Below, in pieces: positions 1-8,021 of a stretch of 64,000 bases of DNA. How positions within the stretch are numbered: the first letter of the stretch is position 1; every line of letters starts with the position of its first letter. Under the pieces are notes generated by a model. That model searched no databases and was not told the origin of the DNA. It worked only from the letters and a program-made list of their open reading frames with translations. Made by a program: the position numbers and the translations under genes. Source of the DNA: Pseudomonas eucalypticola (lineage in GTDB: Bacteria > Pseudomonadota > Gammaproteobacteria > Pseudomonadales > Pseudomonadaceae); NCBI RefSeq assembly GCF_013374995.1, contig NZ_CP056030.1, positions 3,132,501 to 3,196,500 of the forward strand, written 5' to 3'.

Positions 1-90
1 CTGGATGGACAGCGCCATGATTGAGTGGCAGAGTCGATGAAACAAATTGGCAGCCATCGCTTTTTTCGATGGATAAGCGGGAGGTAGGGG

Positions 91-1005
91 TTGCGGTTCA
101 CACTTGATCAGTTGCTGACATTTGCCGAGGTGGTGAAAAGCGGCTCGTTTTCCGCCGCGGGGCGCAAGCTGGGCAAGACTCAGTCCACCATCAGCGCGGC
201 CATTGCCAACCTGGAAACGGACCTCAACGTGGCGTTGTTCGAGCGCGGCAGCCGCAGCCCGACGCTGACCGCCAGCGGGCAGAAATTGCTGGTGCAGGCC
301 GAAGCGGTCATCGAGCGCTGCCTGGGCCTGGAGGCGCACGCCGACAGCCTATCCGACAGCATCGAGCCGAGCCTGACGCTAGCCATTGAAACGCCTTACG
401 GCCCGCTGATGCCGGTACTCAAGGCCTTCGAGCAGGCGTTTCCCTACGTTGACCTTGTGGTACGCCACTCCGTGCACGGCGATGTCAGCGAACTGGTGGC
501 CCATCATGATGCGGAACTCGGCGTGGCGTTTTCGCAACCTGGCTACGCAAAGGAATTGGAGTTTCAGCAGATGGGCAAGCTGATCATGTCGCATGTGTGC
601 CATCCCGGTCATCCATTGGCACAGCTGGAACGTGTACGCTTCGATGATCTGCATGTACACCGTCGCCTCGCATTCAGCGCGCACACCAGCAAGCTGCCCA
701 GCAGCGAATACTTGCGTTCCACAAAGGTGTGGCAGGCCGAGAGCTACCTGGCGTTGCTGGAGATGGTGCGTGCGGGGTTGGGATGGGCAACCTTGCCCCG
801 ACAATTGATCCTGCGCGAGCTGGCGGTCGGCGAGCTGGTCGAATTGCAATTGCTGGCCTATCCCCATACTGACTGGCACATTGGGGTGGATCTGCTGTGG
901 GCCCGCCAGCGTCCGCTGGGCAAGGCGGGGCGCTGGTTGAGGGAATGTCTTCAGGCCAGGAAGGTGTTTGAGTTGGACCGCAAGGGGCAGGCGACTACGC
1001 TGTAA
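91..1005 (+). CDS. LysR-family transcriptional regulator
   Basis: The N-terminal 60 residues form a winged helix-turn-helix of the LysR type (FAEVVKSGSFSAAGRKLGKT followed by QSTISAAIANLE). Residues about 90-290 match the periplasmic-binding-like effector domain. The 304-residue length is standard for the family. The start is TTG at 91, supported by a GGGAGG stretch about 8 bases upstream; there is no closer ATG. LysR proteins usually control a divergent neighbour, which here would lie to the left of the window, so the target and the inducer cannot be told. Confidence 0.9.
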   Translation: MRFTLDQLLTFAEVVKSGSFSAAGRKLGKTQSTISAAIANLETDLNVALFERGSRSPTLTASGQKLLVQAEAVIERCLGLEAHADSLSDSIEPSLTLAIETPYGPLMPVLKAFEQAFPYVDLVVRHSVHGDVSELVAHHDAELGVAFSQPGYAKELEFQQMGKLIMSHVCHPGHPLAQLERVRFDDLHVHRRLAFSAHTSKLPSSEYLRSTKVWQAESYLALLEMVRAGLGWATLPRQLILRELAVGELVELQLLAYPHTDWHIGVDLLWARQRPLGKAGRWLRECLQARKVFELDRKGQATTL

Positions 1006-1143
1006 TCCTCTTGGATAACGTCAACAACGTTACTCTGTGCCGGTTTTTTCCGGCAACGCCGCCGGAAATATCGACTGTCAGCGTGTGTGAGCCGTTTGGC
1101 TACGTTGCGCGCTGACAGCCGATGGCAGGTATCACCTGCGGTT

Positions 1144-2133
1144 TCAGACGGCGGCGATGACCACCCGTGGGCGCGAAGACAAGGCGAAGCGTCCGACACC
1201 GACGCTCAAGGCTCCGCCGATCAACAGCATGAGCAAGGTGCCCCAGGCAGCCTTGGACAGGTTCCTGGCCGCCGCGTCAGCGGTTTCGCGGGCTTGCTGC
1301 TCGGCCTGCTGCTTGAGCGCCTGCACCTTGGCAACTGCCTGTTCGTAGGCCTGGGCATAGTTGTCGACGACCTGCTGCGCCTCCTCGTGACTCTTGCCGG
1401 TGCGCGCGGCGACGATATTGACCAGCGCGTCCTTGTCGGCGGCGTTCAGTGCCGGCTCACCGGCCTTCTGGACGCGGTCGAACCACTGCTTCAGTTGGTC
1501 GCCTGCCTGGGCAGGATCAGTGGACGCCTGGGTAGCCGCCTGCTTGGCGTCGTTACCGGCCTGGTCGGTTTTCTGCTCAAGCGTGGAGGGGGCCAGCTCG
1601 GCCTTGCCCGACTGCTTCAAGGTGGTGTCCAGTTGGGCCTTGAGGCTGTCCCAGTCCAGGCTGATGCCGTTCTTGTCCAGTTGCTGCTTGATGCTCTGGC
1701 CCACGCCAGGCGCGGCAGCGGCGACGCCATCGGCGGCCAGCGACAGGCCCTTGCCCGCGATGCTGCCGGCAGTACCTACCAGGCTACCGGCCAGGGACGC
1801 CAACAGCCAGGTGGTCAGCAGGGTGGTGATGGTCCAGCTCAGCAGGCCATGCAGGCCACCGCGGTCTGGCGCGGTACGCCCGGCCACCCAGGCGCCGGCC
1901 GCCACTGAAAGCAGGGTGCTGACAAACAACCACACGCCGGCGCCAGTGCCGAAACCGCGCAGGGGGTTGCCCTGGGCCATCGGGTCGACCGCCCCGGCGC
2001 CGATGGCAGTGCCCAGCACGCTCAGCACCAGGTAAGTGACCAGGGCGATGGCACCACCGGCAAAAACCGAACTCCAGGACACCCGGAACTGAGAGGCCGT
2101 GGTAGCAGCTGTGTCTACATAGGTTGTGCTCAT
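1144..2133 (-). CDS. Polytopic inner-membrane protein of unknown function
   Basis: The 329-residue protein has three to four hydrophobic segments in its first 120 residues (about 23-48, 66-85 and 92-120) and one near the C terminus (about 298-318). Between them lies a long Ala/Gln/Lys-rich, probably coiled-coil, soluble region that carries lipid- or wall-facing features of no family I recognise with certainty. Similar proteins in Pseudomonas are annotated only as membrane proteins. It reads away from the PAS-LuxR gene, and the 240-base gap between them contains two GGTGCA-type palindromes that could serve both genes. Confidence 0.75.
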   Translation of the reverse strand: MSTTYVDTAATTASQFRVSWSSVFAGGAIALVTYLVLSVLGTAIGAGAVDPMAQGNPLRGFGTGAGVWLFVSTLLSVAAGAWVAGRTAPDRGGLHGLLSWTITTLLTTWLLASLAGSLVGTAGSIAGKGLSLAADGVAAAAPGVGQSIKQQLDKNGISLDWDSLKAQLDTTLKQSGKAELAPSTLEQKTDQAGNDAKQAATQASTDPAQAGDQLKQWFDRVQKAGEPALNAADKDALVNIVAARTGKSHEEAQQVVDNYAQAYEQAVAKVQALKQQAEQQARETADAAARNLSKAAWGTLLMLLIGGALSVGVGRFALSSRPRVVIAAV

Positions 2134-2267
2134 GAATCGATCCTCGGGCAGTAAGTGCGTTCGGTCGATGCGCCAGTGGCACCGGCCGGTTGGCGGGCAG
2201 CGTGGCTGCCTTCATCGTCGGTTTCGACGTGAGTACCAGTGTGCCGAGGCCAGGTACGGGGTGTATT

Positions 2268-2304
2268 GGCGCATTTGCACCGGTGCCTCTGGTGCATTCG
2301 CACC
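2268..2304. promoter_or_regulatory. Pair of GGTGCA-NN-TGCACC-like palindromes
   Basis: Two 14-base near-palindromes, GGCGCATTTGCACC (2268-2281) and GGTGCATTCGCACC (2291-2304), lie 23 bases apart, about two helical turns, in front of the PAS-LuxR gene. Each arm pair matches at five of six positions. A third copy with perfect arms follows the gene at 3875. The placement suggests operators bound by the PAS-LuxR protein itself; that is inference. Confidence 0.45.
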
Positions 2305-2374
2305 GACCGCCGTCTACGGGTACTGCACTAAGCTGCGGGTTGTGGGTCCGATGTCCACGCCACAGGAGATGAAG

Positions 2375-3874
2375 ATGAGTGAGGCCGTGCTTGCCAGAGA
2401 AACCAACCGCCGCCAGTTGCAGCAGATCATCTCCGGGCTGTCGGATGGGGTGATGCTGATCGAAACCGACCAGACCATCATCTGGGCCAACGAGGCGGCC
2501 CTGCAGATGCACGGGGTCGAGGCCATCGCCGACCTGGGCGCCAACGGCGATGAGTACCGCGAGCGCTTCGCCTTGCGTTATCGCAATAATCATCCGCTGG
2601 AGGTGGAGCAATACCCGATCGCCAGGGTGGCGGCGGGCGATGTGTTCAGTGATGTGATCGTGGAGGTCGCACCGGCCGACGATCCCGAGCAGCGCAGCCG
2701 TGTGCACCGGGTGCGCAGCATGGTGCTGGAAGACAGCAAGGGCTCGCCGGAGTCGATGGTGTTGATCATCGCCGATGCCACCGAGTGGGCCAGTGCCGAG
2801 CAGCGCTTTGAAAAGACCTTCAACGCCAACCCGGCCCCCGCCGTGATCTGCCGCCTCAGCGACCTGCGCTTCATCAAGGTCAACCAGGGCTTTCTGGAGA
2901 TGACCGGGCATTCGCGCGAGCAGGTGATCGGGCGCTCGGTGTACGAGGTGGATGTGCTGGAGAATGCCGAGCGCAAGGACCTGGCCATCGAGCGCTTGAC
3001 CCAGGGCGCGACCATTCCGCAAATGCAGGCCGAACTGAAGCTGCCGGGCGGCGGGACCAAGCTGGTGATCGTGGCAGGGCAGCCGCTGGACATGAACGAA
3101 GAGGACTGCATGCTGTTCTCGTTCACTGACCTGGAACCCCGGCGCAAGGCCGAAACCGCCTTGCGCCAGAGCGAGGAGCGCTTCGCCAAGGCCTTTCGGC
3201 TCACCCCGGTGCCCACCCTGGTATGCAGCGCCGATCGCCAGCAGGTGGTGGACGTCAACGAAGCCTTTCTTGCCACCCTGGGCTACACCGCTCAGGAGTT
3301 GATCGGCCGCACCGTGGCCGAGTTGGACTTCATCGAGGGCGCAGGGATGGCGGGCACCCTGTTTGATGTGCTGGAGAAGAGCGGTCGTATCGACGGGCTG
3401 GACGTGAAGCTGCGCAAAAAGGGTGATGAGACCCTCGACTGTGTACTGGCGGCCGATACCGTCAGCCTCCAGGACGCAGCGTGCTACCTGCTGGTGCTGA
3501 TGGACATCACTGAGCGCAAGCGGTCGGAGCTGGAGTTGGTGGAAGCCATTGAAACGGTGATGCAGGACGCTTCCTGGTTCAGCCAGACCCTGATCGAAAA
3601 ACTGGCCAATGCCAAAAGCGTCAATGGCCGGCAGCTCCCGTCGGCCTCCTTCACCGACCTTACCGCGCGTGAGCGAGATGTGCTGGGCCTGATCTGCGAG
3701 GGGTTGGCCGACAAGGAAATTGCCGCACGGCTCAACCTGGCCCTCAACACGGTGCGCAACCACGTGGCCACGGTGTATTCCAAGCTCGACGTGCACAGCC
3801 GGAGCGAGGCCATTGTCTGGGCCCGGGAACGTCACCTTTTCGCGGGCCAGGCCAAGGCCAAACGCAAGGAATAG
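2375..3874 (+). CDS. PAS-domain sensor/LuxR-type transcriptional regulator
   Basis: The protein has about 499 residues. Three PAS-like segments fill the first 390 residues; the second and third begin near FEKTFNANPAPAVICRLSDL and FAKAFRLTPVPTLVCSADRQ. A GerE/LuxR helix-turn-helix ends the protein (LTARERDVLGLICEGLADKE, then LNTVRNHVATVYSKLDVHSR). With sensor and DNA-binding domain in one chain it should be a one-component cytoplasmic regulator; ligand or cofactor is unknown. I chose the ATG at 2375 because an AGGAG at 2364-2368 sits six bases before it, although the frame is open further upstream. Three matching palindromes flank it, which points to autoregulation and control of the csbD-like gene downstream. 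Confidence 0.85.
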   Translation: MSEAVLARETNRRQLQQIISGLSDGVMLIETDQTIIWANEAALQMHGVEAIADLGANGDEYRERFALRYRNNHPLEVEQYPIARVAAGDVFSDVIVEVAPADDPEQRSRVHRVRSMVLEDSKGSPESMVLIIADATEWASAEQRFEKTFNANPAPAVICRLSDLRFIKVNQGFLEMTGHSREQVIGRSVYEVDVLENAERKDLAIERLTQGATIPQMQAELKLPGGGTKLVIVAGQPLDMNEEDCMLFSFTDLEPRRKAETALRQSEERFAKAFRLTPVPTLVCSADRQQVVDVNEAFLATLGYTAQELIGRTVAELDFIEGAGMAGTLFDVLEKSGRIDGLDVKLRKKGDETLDCVLAADTVSLQDAACYLLVLMDITERKRSELELVEAIETVMQDASWFSQTLIEKLANAKSVNGRQLPSASFTDLTARERDVLGLICEGLADKEIAARLNLALNTVRNHVATVYSKLDVHSRSEAIVWARERHLFAGQAKAKRKE

Positions 3875-3888
3875 GGTGCAAATGCACC
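3875..3888. promoter_or_regulatory. Perfect GGTGCA-AA-TGCACC palindrome upstream of csbD-like gene
   Basis: The sequence GGTGCAAATGCACC begins one base after the stop codon of the PAS-LuxR gene and 96 bases before the start of the CsbD-like gene. It is the best copy of the motif seen at 2268 and 2291. It may be an operator; the protein that binds it is inferred, not shown. Confidence 0.45.
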
Positions 3889-3983
3889 AGGGGCACTGAT
3901 GCGAAATCACCTGTTAGGGTGGTTCGCGGGTTCGTAATCTGGGGTAAAGCCGGCGCAGTGGTCGGCATCACTCGGAGGTGGCT

Positions 3984-4241
3984 ATGAAAACCGAACAGGT
4001 CAAAGGTGCATTGGAACAGGCGGCAGGCAAAGCCCAGGACATCCTCGGCGACCTGACCGGCAATGAGCGGCTGCAAGTGGAAGGCAAGGCACGGCAGTCG
4101 GCGGGGGAGCTTCAACAGCACTACGGCGACCTGCTGGCCGAGGTGTCGGCCTTCACCCAGCGCCGCCCACGTACCACACTGGCGGTGTTCGCGGGGCTGG
4201 CGTTGCTGGGGGGGTGGCTGTTGGTGCGGGGGCGTGACTGA
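3984..4241 (+). CDS. CsbD-like general stress protein with C-terminal membrane anchor
   Basis: The 85-residue product opens with the CsbD pattern (MKTEQVKGALEQAAGKAQDI, then LTGNERLQVEGKARQSAGEL). It ends in a hydrophobic segment (TTLAVFAGLALLGGWLLV) that should anchor it in the inner membrane. CsbD proteins are stress-induced and of unclear biochemical role. The start is ATG 3984 with GGAGG at 3974-3978. The GTG at 3978 lies inside that ribosome-binding site and is unlikely to be used. A perfect GGTGCA palindrome upstream suggests co-regulation with the PAS-LuxR gene. Confidence 0.8.
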   Translation: MKTEQVKGALEQAAGKAQDILGDLTGNERLQVEGKARQSAGELQQHYGDLLAEVSAFTQRRPRTTLAVFAGLALLGGWLLVRGRD

Positions 4242-4415
4242 CAACCTCATTAACAGCTCTATTGACTGCGACTATCCGGAGGAAATGCGAAGCGACGACC
4301 TGCCAGTACCATGACAAAATCGAGGCGTGCGAGAGCAGCAACGGTGGGCGGCAGCATCGACGTGGGTTAGTAAGTGACTTTTCGAGGGCGTTGTAGCTGT
4401 GGAACCGCTGTGGGG

Positions 4416-4446
4416 AAAAGCGGCGCTCAATCTTTTAAGCGCCGCT
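4416..4446 (-). terminator. Rho-independent terminator for the 4451-5110 unit
   Basis: On the minus strand a 9-bp perfect stem (AGCGGCGCT / AGCGCCGCT) with a 10-base loop is followed by a short T run. It lies five bases past the stop of the proline-rich mini-ORF, which supports that ORF as the last gene of a short operon. Confidence 0.6.
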
Positions 4447-4450
4447 CTTA

Positions 4451-4579
4451 TCAAGCGTTTCGTTCTGATGGTCTTGAAGGAGGGGGAGGCGGCAGATCAC
4501 CGGGACGTGGCACATCGTGCCGAATATTACGCATTGGTGGTGGAGGTGGAGGTGGAGGCGACTTTGGGGGTTGGGTCAT
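4451..4579 (-). CDS. Proline-rich 42-residue mini-ORF
   Basis: This small frame codes for about 42 residues with a run of eight prolines near the N terminus (MTQPPKSPPPPPPPPM) and a second PPPP further on. ATG 4579 follows the stop of the membrane-protein gene by ten bases and has an AGGAAA ribosome-binding site between the two. A terminator follows directly. Translation of the poly-proline run would be expected to need EF-P. Function is unknown. The polyproline could also be an artefact of a GGT/GGA-rich repeat, but the spacing of start, ribosome-binding site and terminator argues for a real gene. Confidence 0.4.
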   Translation of the reverse strand: MTQPPKSPPPPPPPPMRNIRHDVPRPGDLPPPPPSRPSERNA

Positions 4580-4588
4580 GATTTCCTG

Positions 4589-5110
4589 TTAGTGCGAGGC
4601 TATGAAAAAAGGGATGAACGACAGCATAGCAAGGACTGCACAAAGGGCGACGAATTTTGACAACTGATCGATCGCGTTTGTACGCTCGTCATTGTTGGTA
4701 GCGTTGATCGTGGCGCCCCGGACGTAGTAGTCCAGGATTACCGTCTCAAAATATGCGTCCAAACCTTCCACGTCGCTCTGAAAGTGCGGTTTCAGTTCAC
4801 GCTCGCGATGGTCTTCCAATCGTGAAAGGACAGGAAGCACATAGTCGAAATTCCCGCGTATCCAAGCCTTGCGAAAGTACCAGAGCGCCAAAGCGAATGA
4901 AATGAAGGCACAGTCGTAAAAAACCCAGAAAAAAACGTAAGGCCAACCAGTATCTGACACAGGTGCCTTGCTGAGGAGGTACCCAAAGAAGCTCAGCAGT
5001 CCGGCAATCATCGCCAGAGGCATGCTGAGCCGCGACAGCAGTTTTTCCTTCCGATCTATCTCGTGAAAGTAAAGCTTTTCATAAAGCGAGAATCTGGCTT
5101 TGTCGTCCAT
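4589..5110 (-). CDS. Small three-helix membrane protein of unknown function
   Basis: The 173-residue protein has a charged N terminus (MDDKARFSLYEKLYFHEIDR) and two predicted membrane helices at about 30-48 and 58-82. A soluble middle is followed by a third helix at the C terminus (about 152-170). This layout recalls small membrane effectors found beside defence genes, but I do not recognise the family. It is the first gene at the left end of the island and is followed, ten bases on, by a proline-rich mini-ORF and a terminator. Confidence 0.65.
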   Translation of the reverse strand: MDDKARFSLYEKLYFHEIDRKEKLLSRLSMPLAMIAGLLSFFGYLLSKAPVSDTGWPYVFFWVFYDCAFISFALALWYFRKAWIRGNFDYVLPVLSRLEDHRERELKPHFQSDVEGLDAYFETVILDYYVRGATINATNNDERTNAIDQLSKFVALCAVLAMLSFIPFFIASH

Positions 5111-5864
5111 GAAGTCGGTGCGTTCTGTTGGGTAAGGTGGTTGCGGATTCTAATATGGTCTTCGTGTAGCGCGGTATAAAAAAGCAGCGGCCCATCAGGG
5201 GGACAATTGATCACATCATGATGCAGTAGTGAAGCACCGTATCCAGTTCAAACGTCCCTCTGACGAAGCGACCCAGCGGGGTTCCCTTGCCGTAGTCGCC
5301 CGCTAATGAAAATCGCGCACCCGGCCTCTTTGCCTCCATTAACAGTGAGGCCGACGGAATCAGTCGCTCCGAGATGGCCTCGGTGGTTTGAAATGCGTGC
5401 TCGTTGAAAAGGCCATACCGCCTTGGCGGACTTCGGGAAGAGGGGGCATGCGGGCTTTCCCGGCGCCCAAGGCTAGCCACCGGAGATAACGTCCGCTTGA
5501 GCGCCAGGCATGAGGATGCAGCAGGCAGCGCTAACACCGAGTATCTGTAGCGTATCCGCCTGATTTAGCGTTTTTTTTCATAAAGTCATCGGCAACAATG
5601 CTGGCCTTTTGTCTGTACAGCATCAGGGATCCGGGCAGCCAGAGCTGTGCGAAAATTCGAGTAGAGCACATTCGTACTCTTTGGCTACTGATTCAGTCTT
5701 CCTTGTCAGGGTCAGCACGCCCGCTCGAAAAATAGCGGATCCAATGCTTGTATTTCCATATGTAGTGACTTTAGTATTTGTCAGGCACTAGATGTTGGTG
5801 GTGGCGCTTTGTCTTTTGGCGTCTTTCGTGCTTAAAGAATGGTCGATGCCGAAGGTGAGCCGCT
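5111..5864. other. 750-base stretch without a confident gene
   Basis: A 108-codon open frame on the minus strand (5211-5537) lacks a recognisable motif or ribosome-binding site and is not called. The right half is AT-richer. It has possible promoter elements for the CBASS operon around 5749-5776 (TTGTAT, then TTAGTAT about 17 bases later). No repeats or RNA genes were seen. Confidence 0.4.
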
Positions 5865-6878
5865 ATGGACGAACAGCTTGATACACCGGTTTATCACGTC
5901 TTGGCGCTTTCCGGCGGCGGGTACAGGGCTCTATACACCGCGACGATCCTTAAGGAGTTCGAAGAGGTCTTAGGCAGGCCCATTGCCTCGCATTTTGATT
6001 TGATCTGCGGCACATCTGCTGGGGGGCTGCTGGCGCTTGGGCTGGCGAGCGAGATTCCCGCCAGCGAATTGAAGGCCTTGTTCGAACAACAGGGGAAGGA
6101 AATCTTCGCCAGTCGGGACTTGAAACGCAAAGGACTTGGAGTTTGGAAAAAAGCCAAGCATTCCAACGCCGGCCTCAGGTCGGTGCTCGAGCGACGTTTC
6201 GGTACCACCACCGTCGGCGAGTTGAAGCACCGCATACTGATCCCGTCGGTCAACTACACAACAGGCAAAGGCCAGTTTTTTAAAACCCCTCATCATCCGA
6301 CGTTTGAGCGGGACCATCTGATGACATTGGTGGATGTGGCGCTCGCCACCTCTGCCGCTCCCGTCTACTTCCCGTCAGTTCGGAATGAACGGGGCGTATT
6401 TGTAGACGGAGGCCTTGTGGGCAACGCTCCAGGTCTCTTCGGTCTTCACGAGATCAGAACCTTCCTTGCACCCAATCAAAATGCTCGAGTACGGGTCCTC
6501 GCCATCGGCACCATGACGGTAGGAGCAACGGTCAGCGGCGGCAGGGATTTAGACCAGGGGGTCGTGGGGTGGGGGACAACGCTGTTCGACTTAGTCATCT
6601 CCGCCCAAGAGTCTTCCGTGGACTACATGCTCACGCAGTCCCTTCGTGATGATTACTTCAAAATCGACGACCAGGTGACCCCGCAGCAAAGCGGGGATGT
6701 GAAGGGGCTCGATGATGTGTCGGTGGCGTCTACAAATACCCTGAGAGACCGTGGCACAGCCGCAGCACAGAAAGCGTTGGGGGACCGTAGATTCCGCCCA
6801 TTCAGAGATCATCATCCGGCGCGTCCGGTGTTTTATCACGGCCCGAATAAAAACTCGGAGGATCTACCCAATGTTTAA
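5865..6878 (+). CDS. capV: CapV patatin-like phospholipase, CBASS effector
   Basis: The 337-residue patatin-like enzyme has the oxyanion motif SGGGYR at about 16-21. The nucleophile motif GTSAG lies at 49-53 (Ser51) and the catalytic Asp of DGG at 181. In the Vibrio cholerae system, CapV degrades membrane phospholipids when bound by 3'3'-cGAMP, killing the infected cell. It is the first gene of a four-gene type II CBASS operon. Its last eight bases overlap the start of the cyclase gene. ATG 5865 is preceded by AAGGTGAG. All catalytic residues are present, so the effector should be active. Confidence 0.93.
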   Translation: MDEQLDTPVYHVLALSGGGYRALYTATILKEFEEVLGRPIASHFDLICGTSAGGLLALGLASEIPASELKALFEQQGKEIFASRDLKRKGLGVWKKAKHSNAGLRSVLERRFGTTTVGELKHRILIPSVNYTTGKGQFFKTPHHPTFERDHLMTLVDVALATSAAPVYFPSVRNERGVFVDGGLVGNAPGLFGLHEIRTFLAPNQNARVRVLAIGTMTVGATVSGGRDLDQGVVGWGTTLFDLVISAQESSVDYMLTQSLRDDYFKIDDQVTPQQSGDVKGLDDVSVASTNTLRDRGTAAAQKALGDRRFRPFRDHHPARPVFYHGPNKNSEDLPNV

Positions 6879-8016
6879 TCTCTCGCCGCTCTTCAACACC
6901 TCCGAAAATGAAAAAAGCCTGCTCCAGGCACTTGAGCTAACGCCTCGCGAAAAGCTTCTGATTTCCTCTGCAAAAGAGGACGTCCGCGTATGCCTGCGAT
7001 CCGGAATTCCACGCGTCTTGCGAGATCAGGGATATCAAGGGGCTGTGCCAAAACCTCGATTCTTTACGCAAGGATCTTGGGCGTACAAAACGCTCAATAG
7101 CCCGGCACATATGCCCCCGCAGCAATCTGATGTGGATGATGGCGCCTACCTTCCAATCAGCTTTCTCAAAGGTACCAAGCGCCCCAGCACAGCCAGCACC
7201 ATATTCTTCGCAGCTGCTGAGGCAGCACTGGCGGAACTGGTCGAAACTAAAAAAAGCGAGGGCTGGAAGCTCGTCACTGACAAACCTACGTGCATCCGTA
7301 TCGAAATTTCCAAGACTGCTCACATCGATATCCCTCTGTACTCAATTCCTGATGATGAGTACGTGACACTCGAGAAAGCCGCCTTTCGATACGGCTATGA
7401 CAGTCTCCTGGATGCCGTCAACGAGAGGAAGGCGGACAGTTGGACATCGCTACCGACCGATGAGGTGTTGCTGGCACACCGGGAAGAAAACTGGGTGATG
7501 TCGGACCCGCGTCCGGTGAAAGACTGGTTTATCGATCAGGTGGACGGTCAGGAGCAATTGCGTCGAGTGGTTCGCTATCTGAAGGCGTTTCGCGATTGGC
7601 AGTGGAAGACAAAGGGACCTTCGTCGATCTTGTTAATGGCGGCCGCAGCTCCGTTGTACGTGAAGACGGATCGTCGGGACGACATGGCACTGCTCGAAGT
7701 GCTGAAGGGCTTGCCGGCTGCGCTCCGAGCTGGCGTCAACAACCCTGTTGACGAGACGGAAAGCCTCACCGGTCGGATGACGGATGATGAGATTGAGGAC
7801 GCTGCGAAAAAGTTTGAAGACTTCGAGCGTCACCTCAATGGCGCGGTCCATGCAAAGGACAGCGTTACTGCCTGTGAATGGATGGTCAAGATGTTTGGCC
7901 CGCGTTTCCCGAATGAGCCAAGCCGGATCAAAACCGTCTCAGTCGCCGCCACAGTTGCAGCCGTACCTGCTCAACCTGCCGCCAGCGAACTGGTCGGTCG
8001 CACAAAGGCGGGCTAA
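6871..8016 (+). CDS. dncV: DncV-type CD-NTase (cyclic dinucleotide synthase) of CBASS
   Basis: The 381-residue nucleotidyltransferase has GSW at 68-70 and the metal-binding pair in [10 protein letters not shown] (Asp87, Asp89). A third Asp is in HIDIPLY (Asp153). The DVDDG form and the following helix match the DncV clade (CD-NTase clade A), whose founder makes 3'3'-cGAMP. The C terminus ends in Lys-Ala-Gly; in type II CBASS a C-terminal glycine of the cyclase is the point joined to targets by Cap2, so this end fits. The start ATG 6871 overlaps the capV stop. The longer upstream frame runs inside capV and is not used. Confidence 0.93.
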   Translation: MFNLSPLFNTSENEKSLLQALELTPREKLLISSAKEDVRVCLRSGIPRVLRDQGYQGAVPKPRFFTQGSWAYKTLNSPAHMPPQQSDVDDGAYLPISFLKGTKRPSTASTIFFAAAEAALAELVETKKSEGWKLVTDKPTCIRIEISKTAHIDIPLYSIPDDEYVTLEKAAFRYGYDSLLDAVNERKADSWTSLPTDEVLLAHREENWVMSDPRPVKDWFIDQVDGQEQLRRVVRYLKAFRDWQWKTKGPSSILLMAAAAPLYVKTDRRDDMALLEVLKGLPAALRAGVNNPVDETESLTGRMTDDEIEDAAKKFEDFERHLNGAVHAKDSVTACEWMVKMFGPRFPNEPSRIKTVSVAATVAAVPAQPAASELVGRTKAG

Positions 8017-8021
8017 TACAC

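Noticed and set aside
1038..1070. Possible terminator after the LysR gene (CCGGTTTTTTCCGG and a following GC stem)
   Set aside because: The T run is inside the loop rather than after the stem, so it does not have the form of an intrinsic terminator on either strand.
1784..3910. 708-codon open frame on the minus strand
   Set aside because: It is antisense to the PAS-LuxR gene and runs into the membrane-protein gene in another frame; its text is low-complexity His/Gly/Leu with no motif, as expected for a GC-rich shadow.
4374..4592. Glycine-rich plus-strand open frame
   Set aside because: It is the antisense of the proline-rich mini-ORF and has no ribosome-binding site.
5211..5537. 108-codon minus-strand open frame before the CBASS operon
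   Set aside because: No ribosome-binding site, no recognisable family, and an Arg/Ser-rich N-terminal half typical of chance frames.
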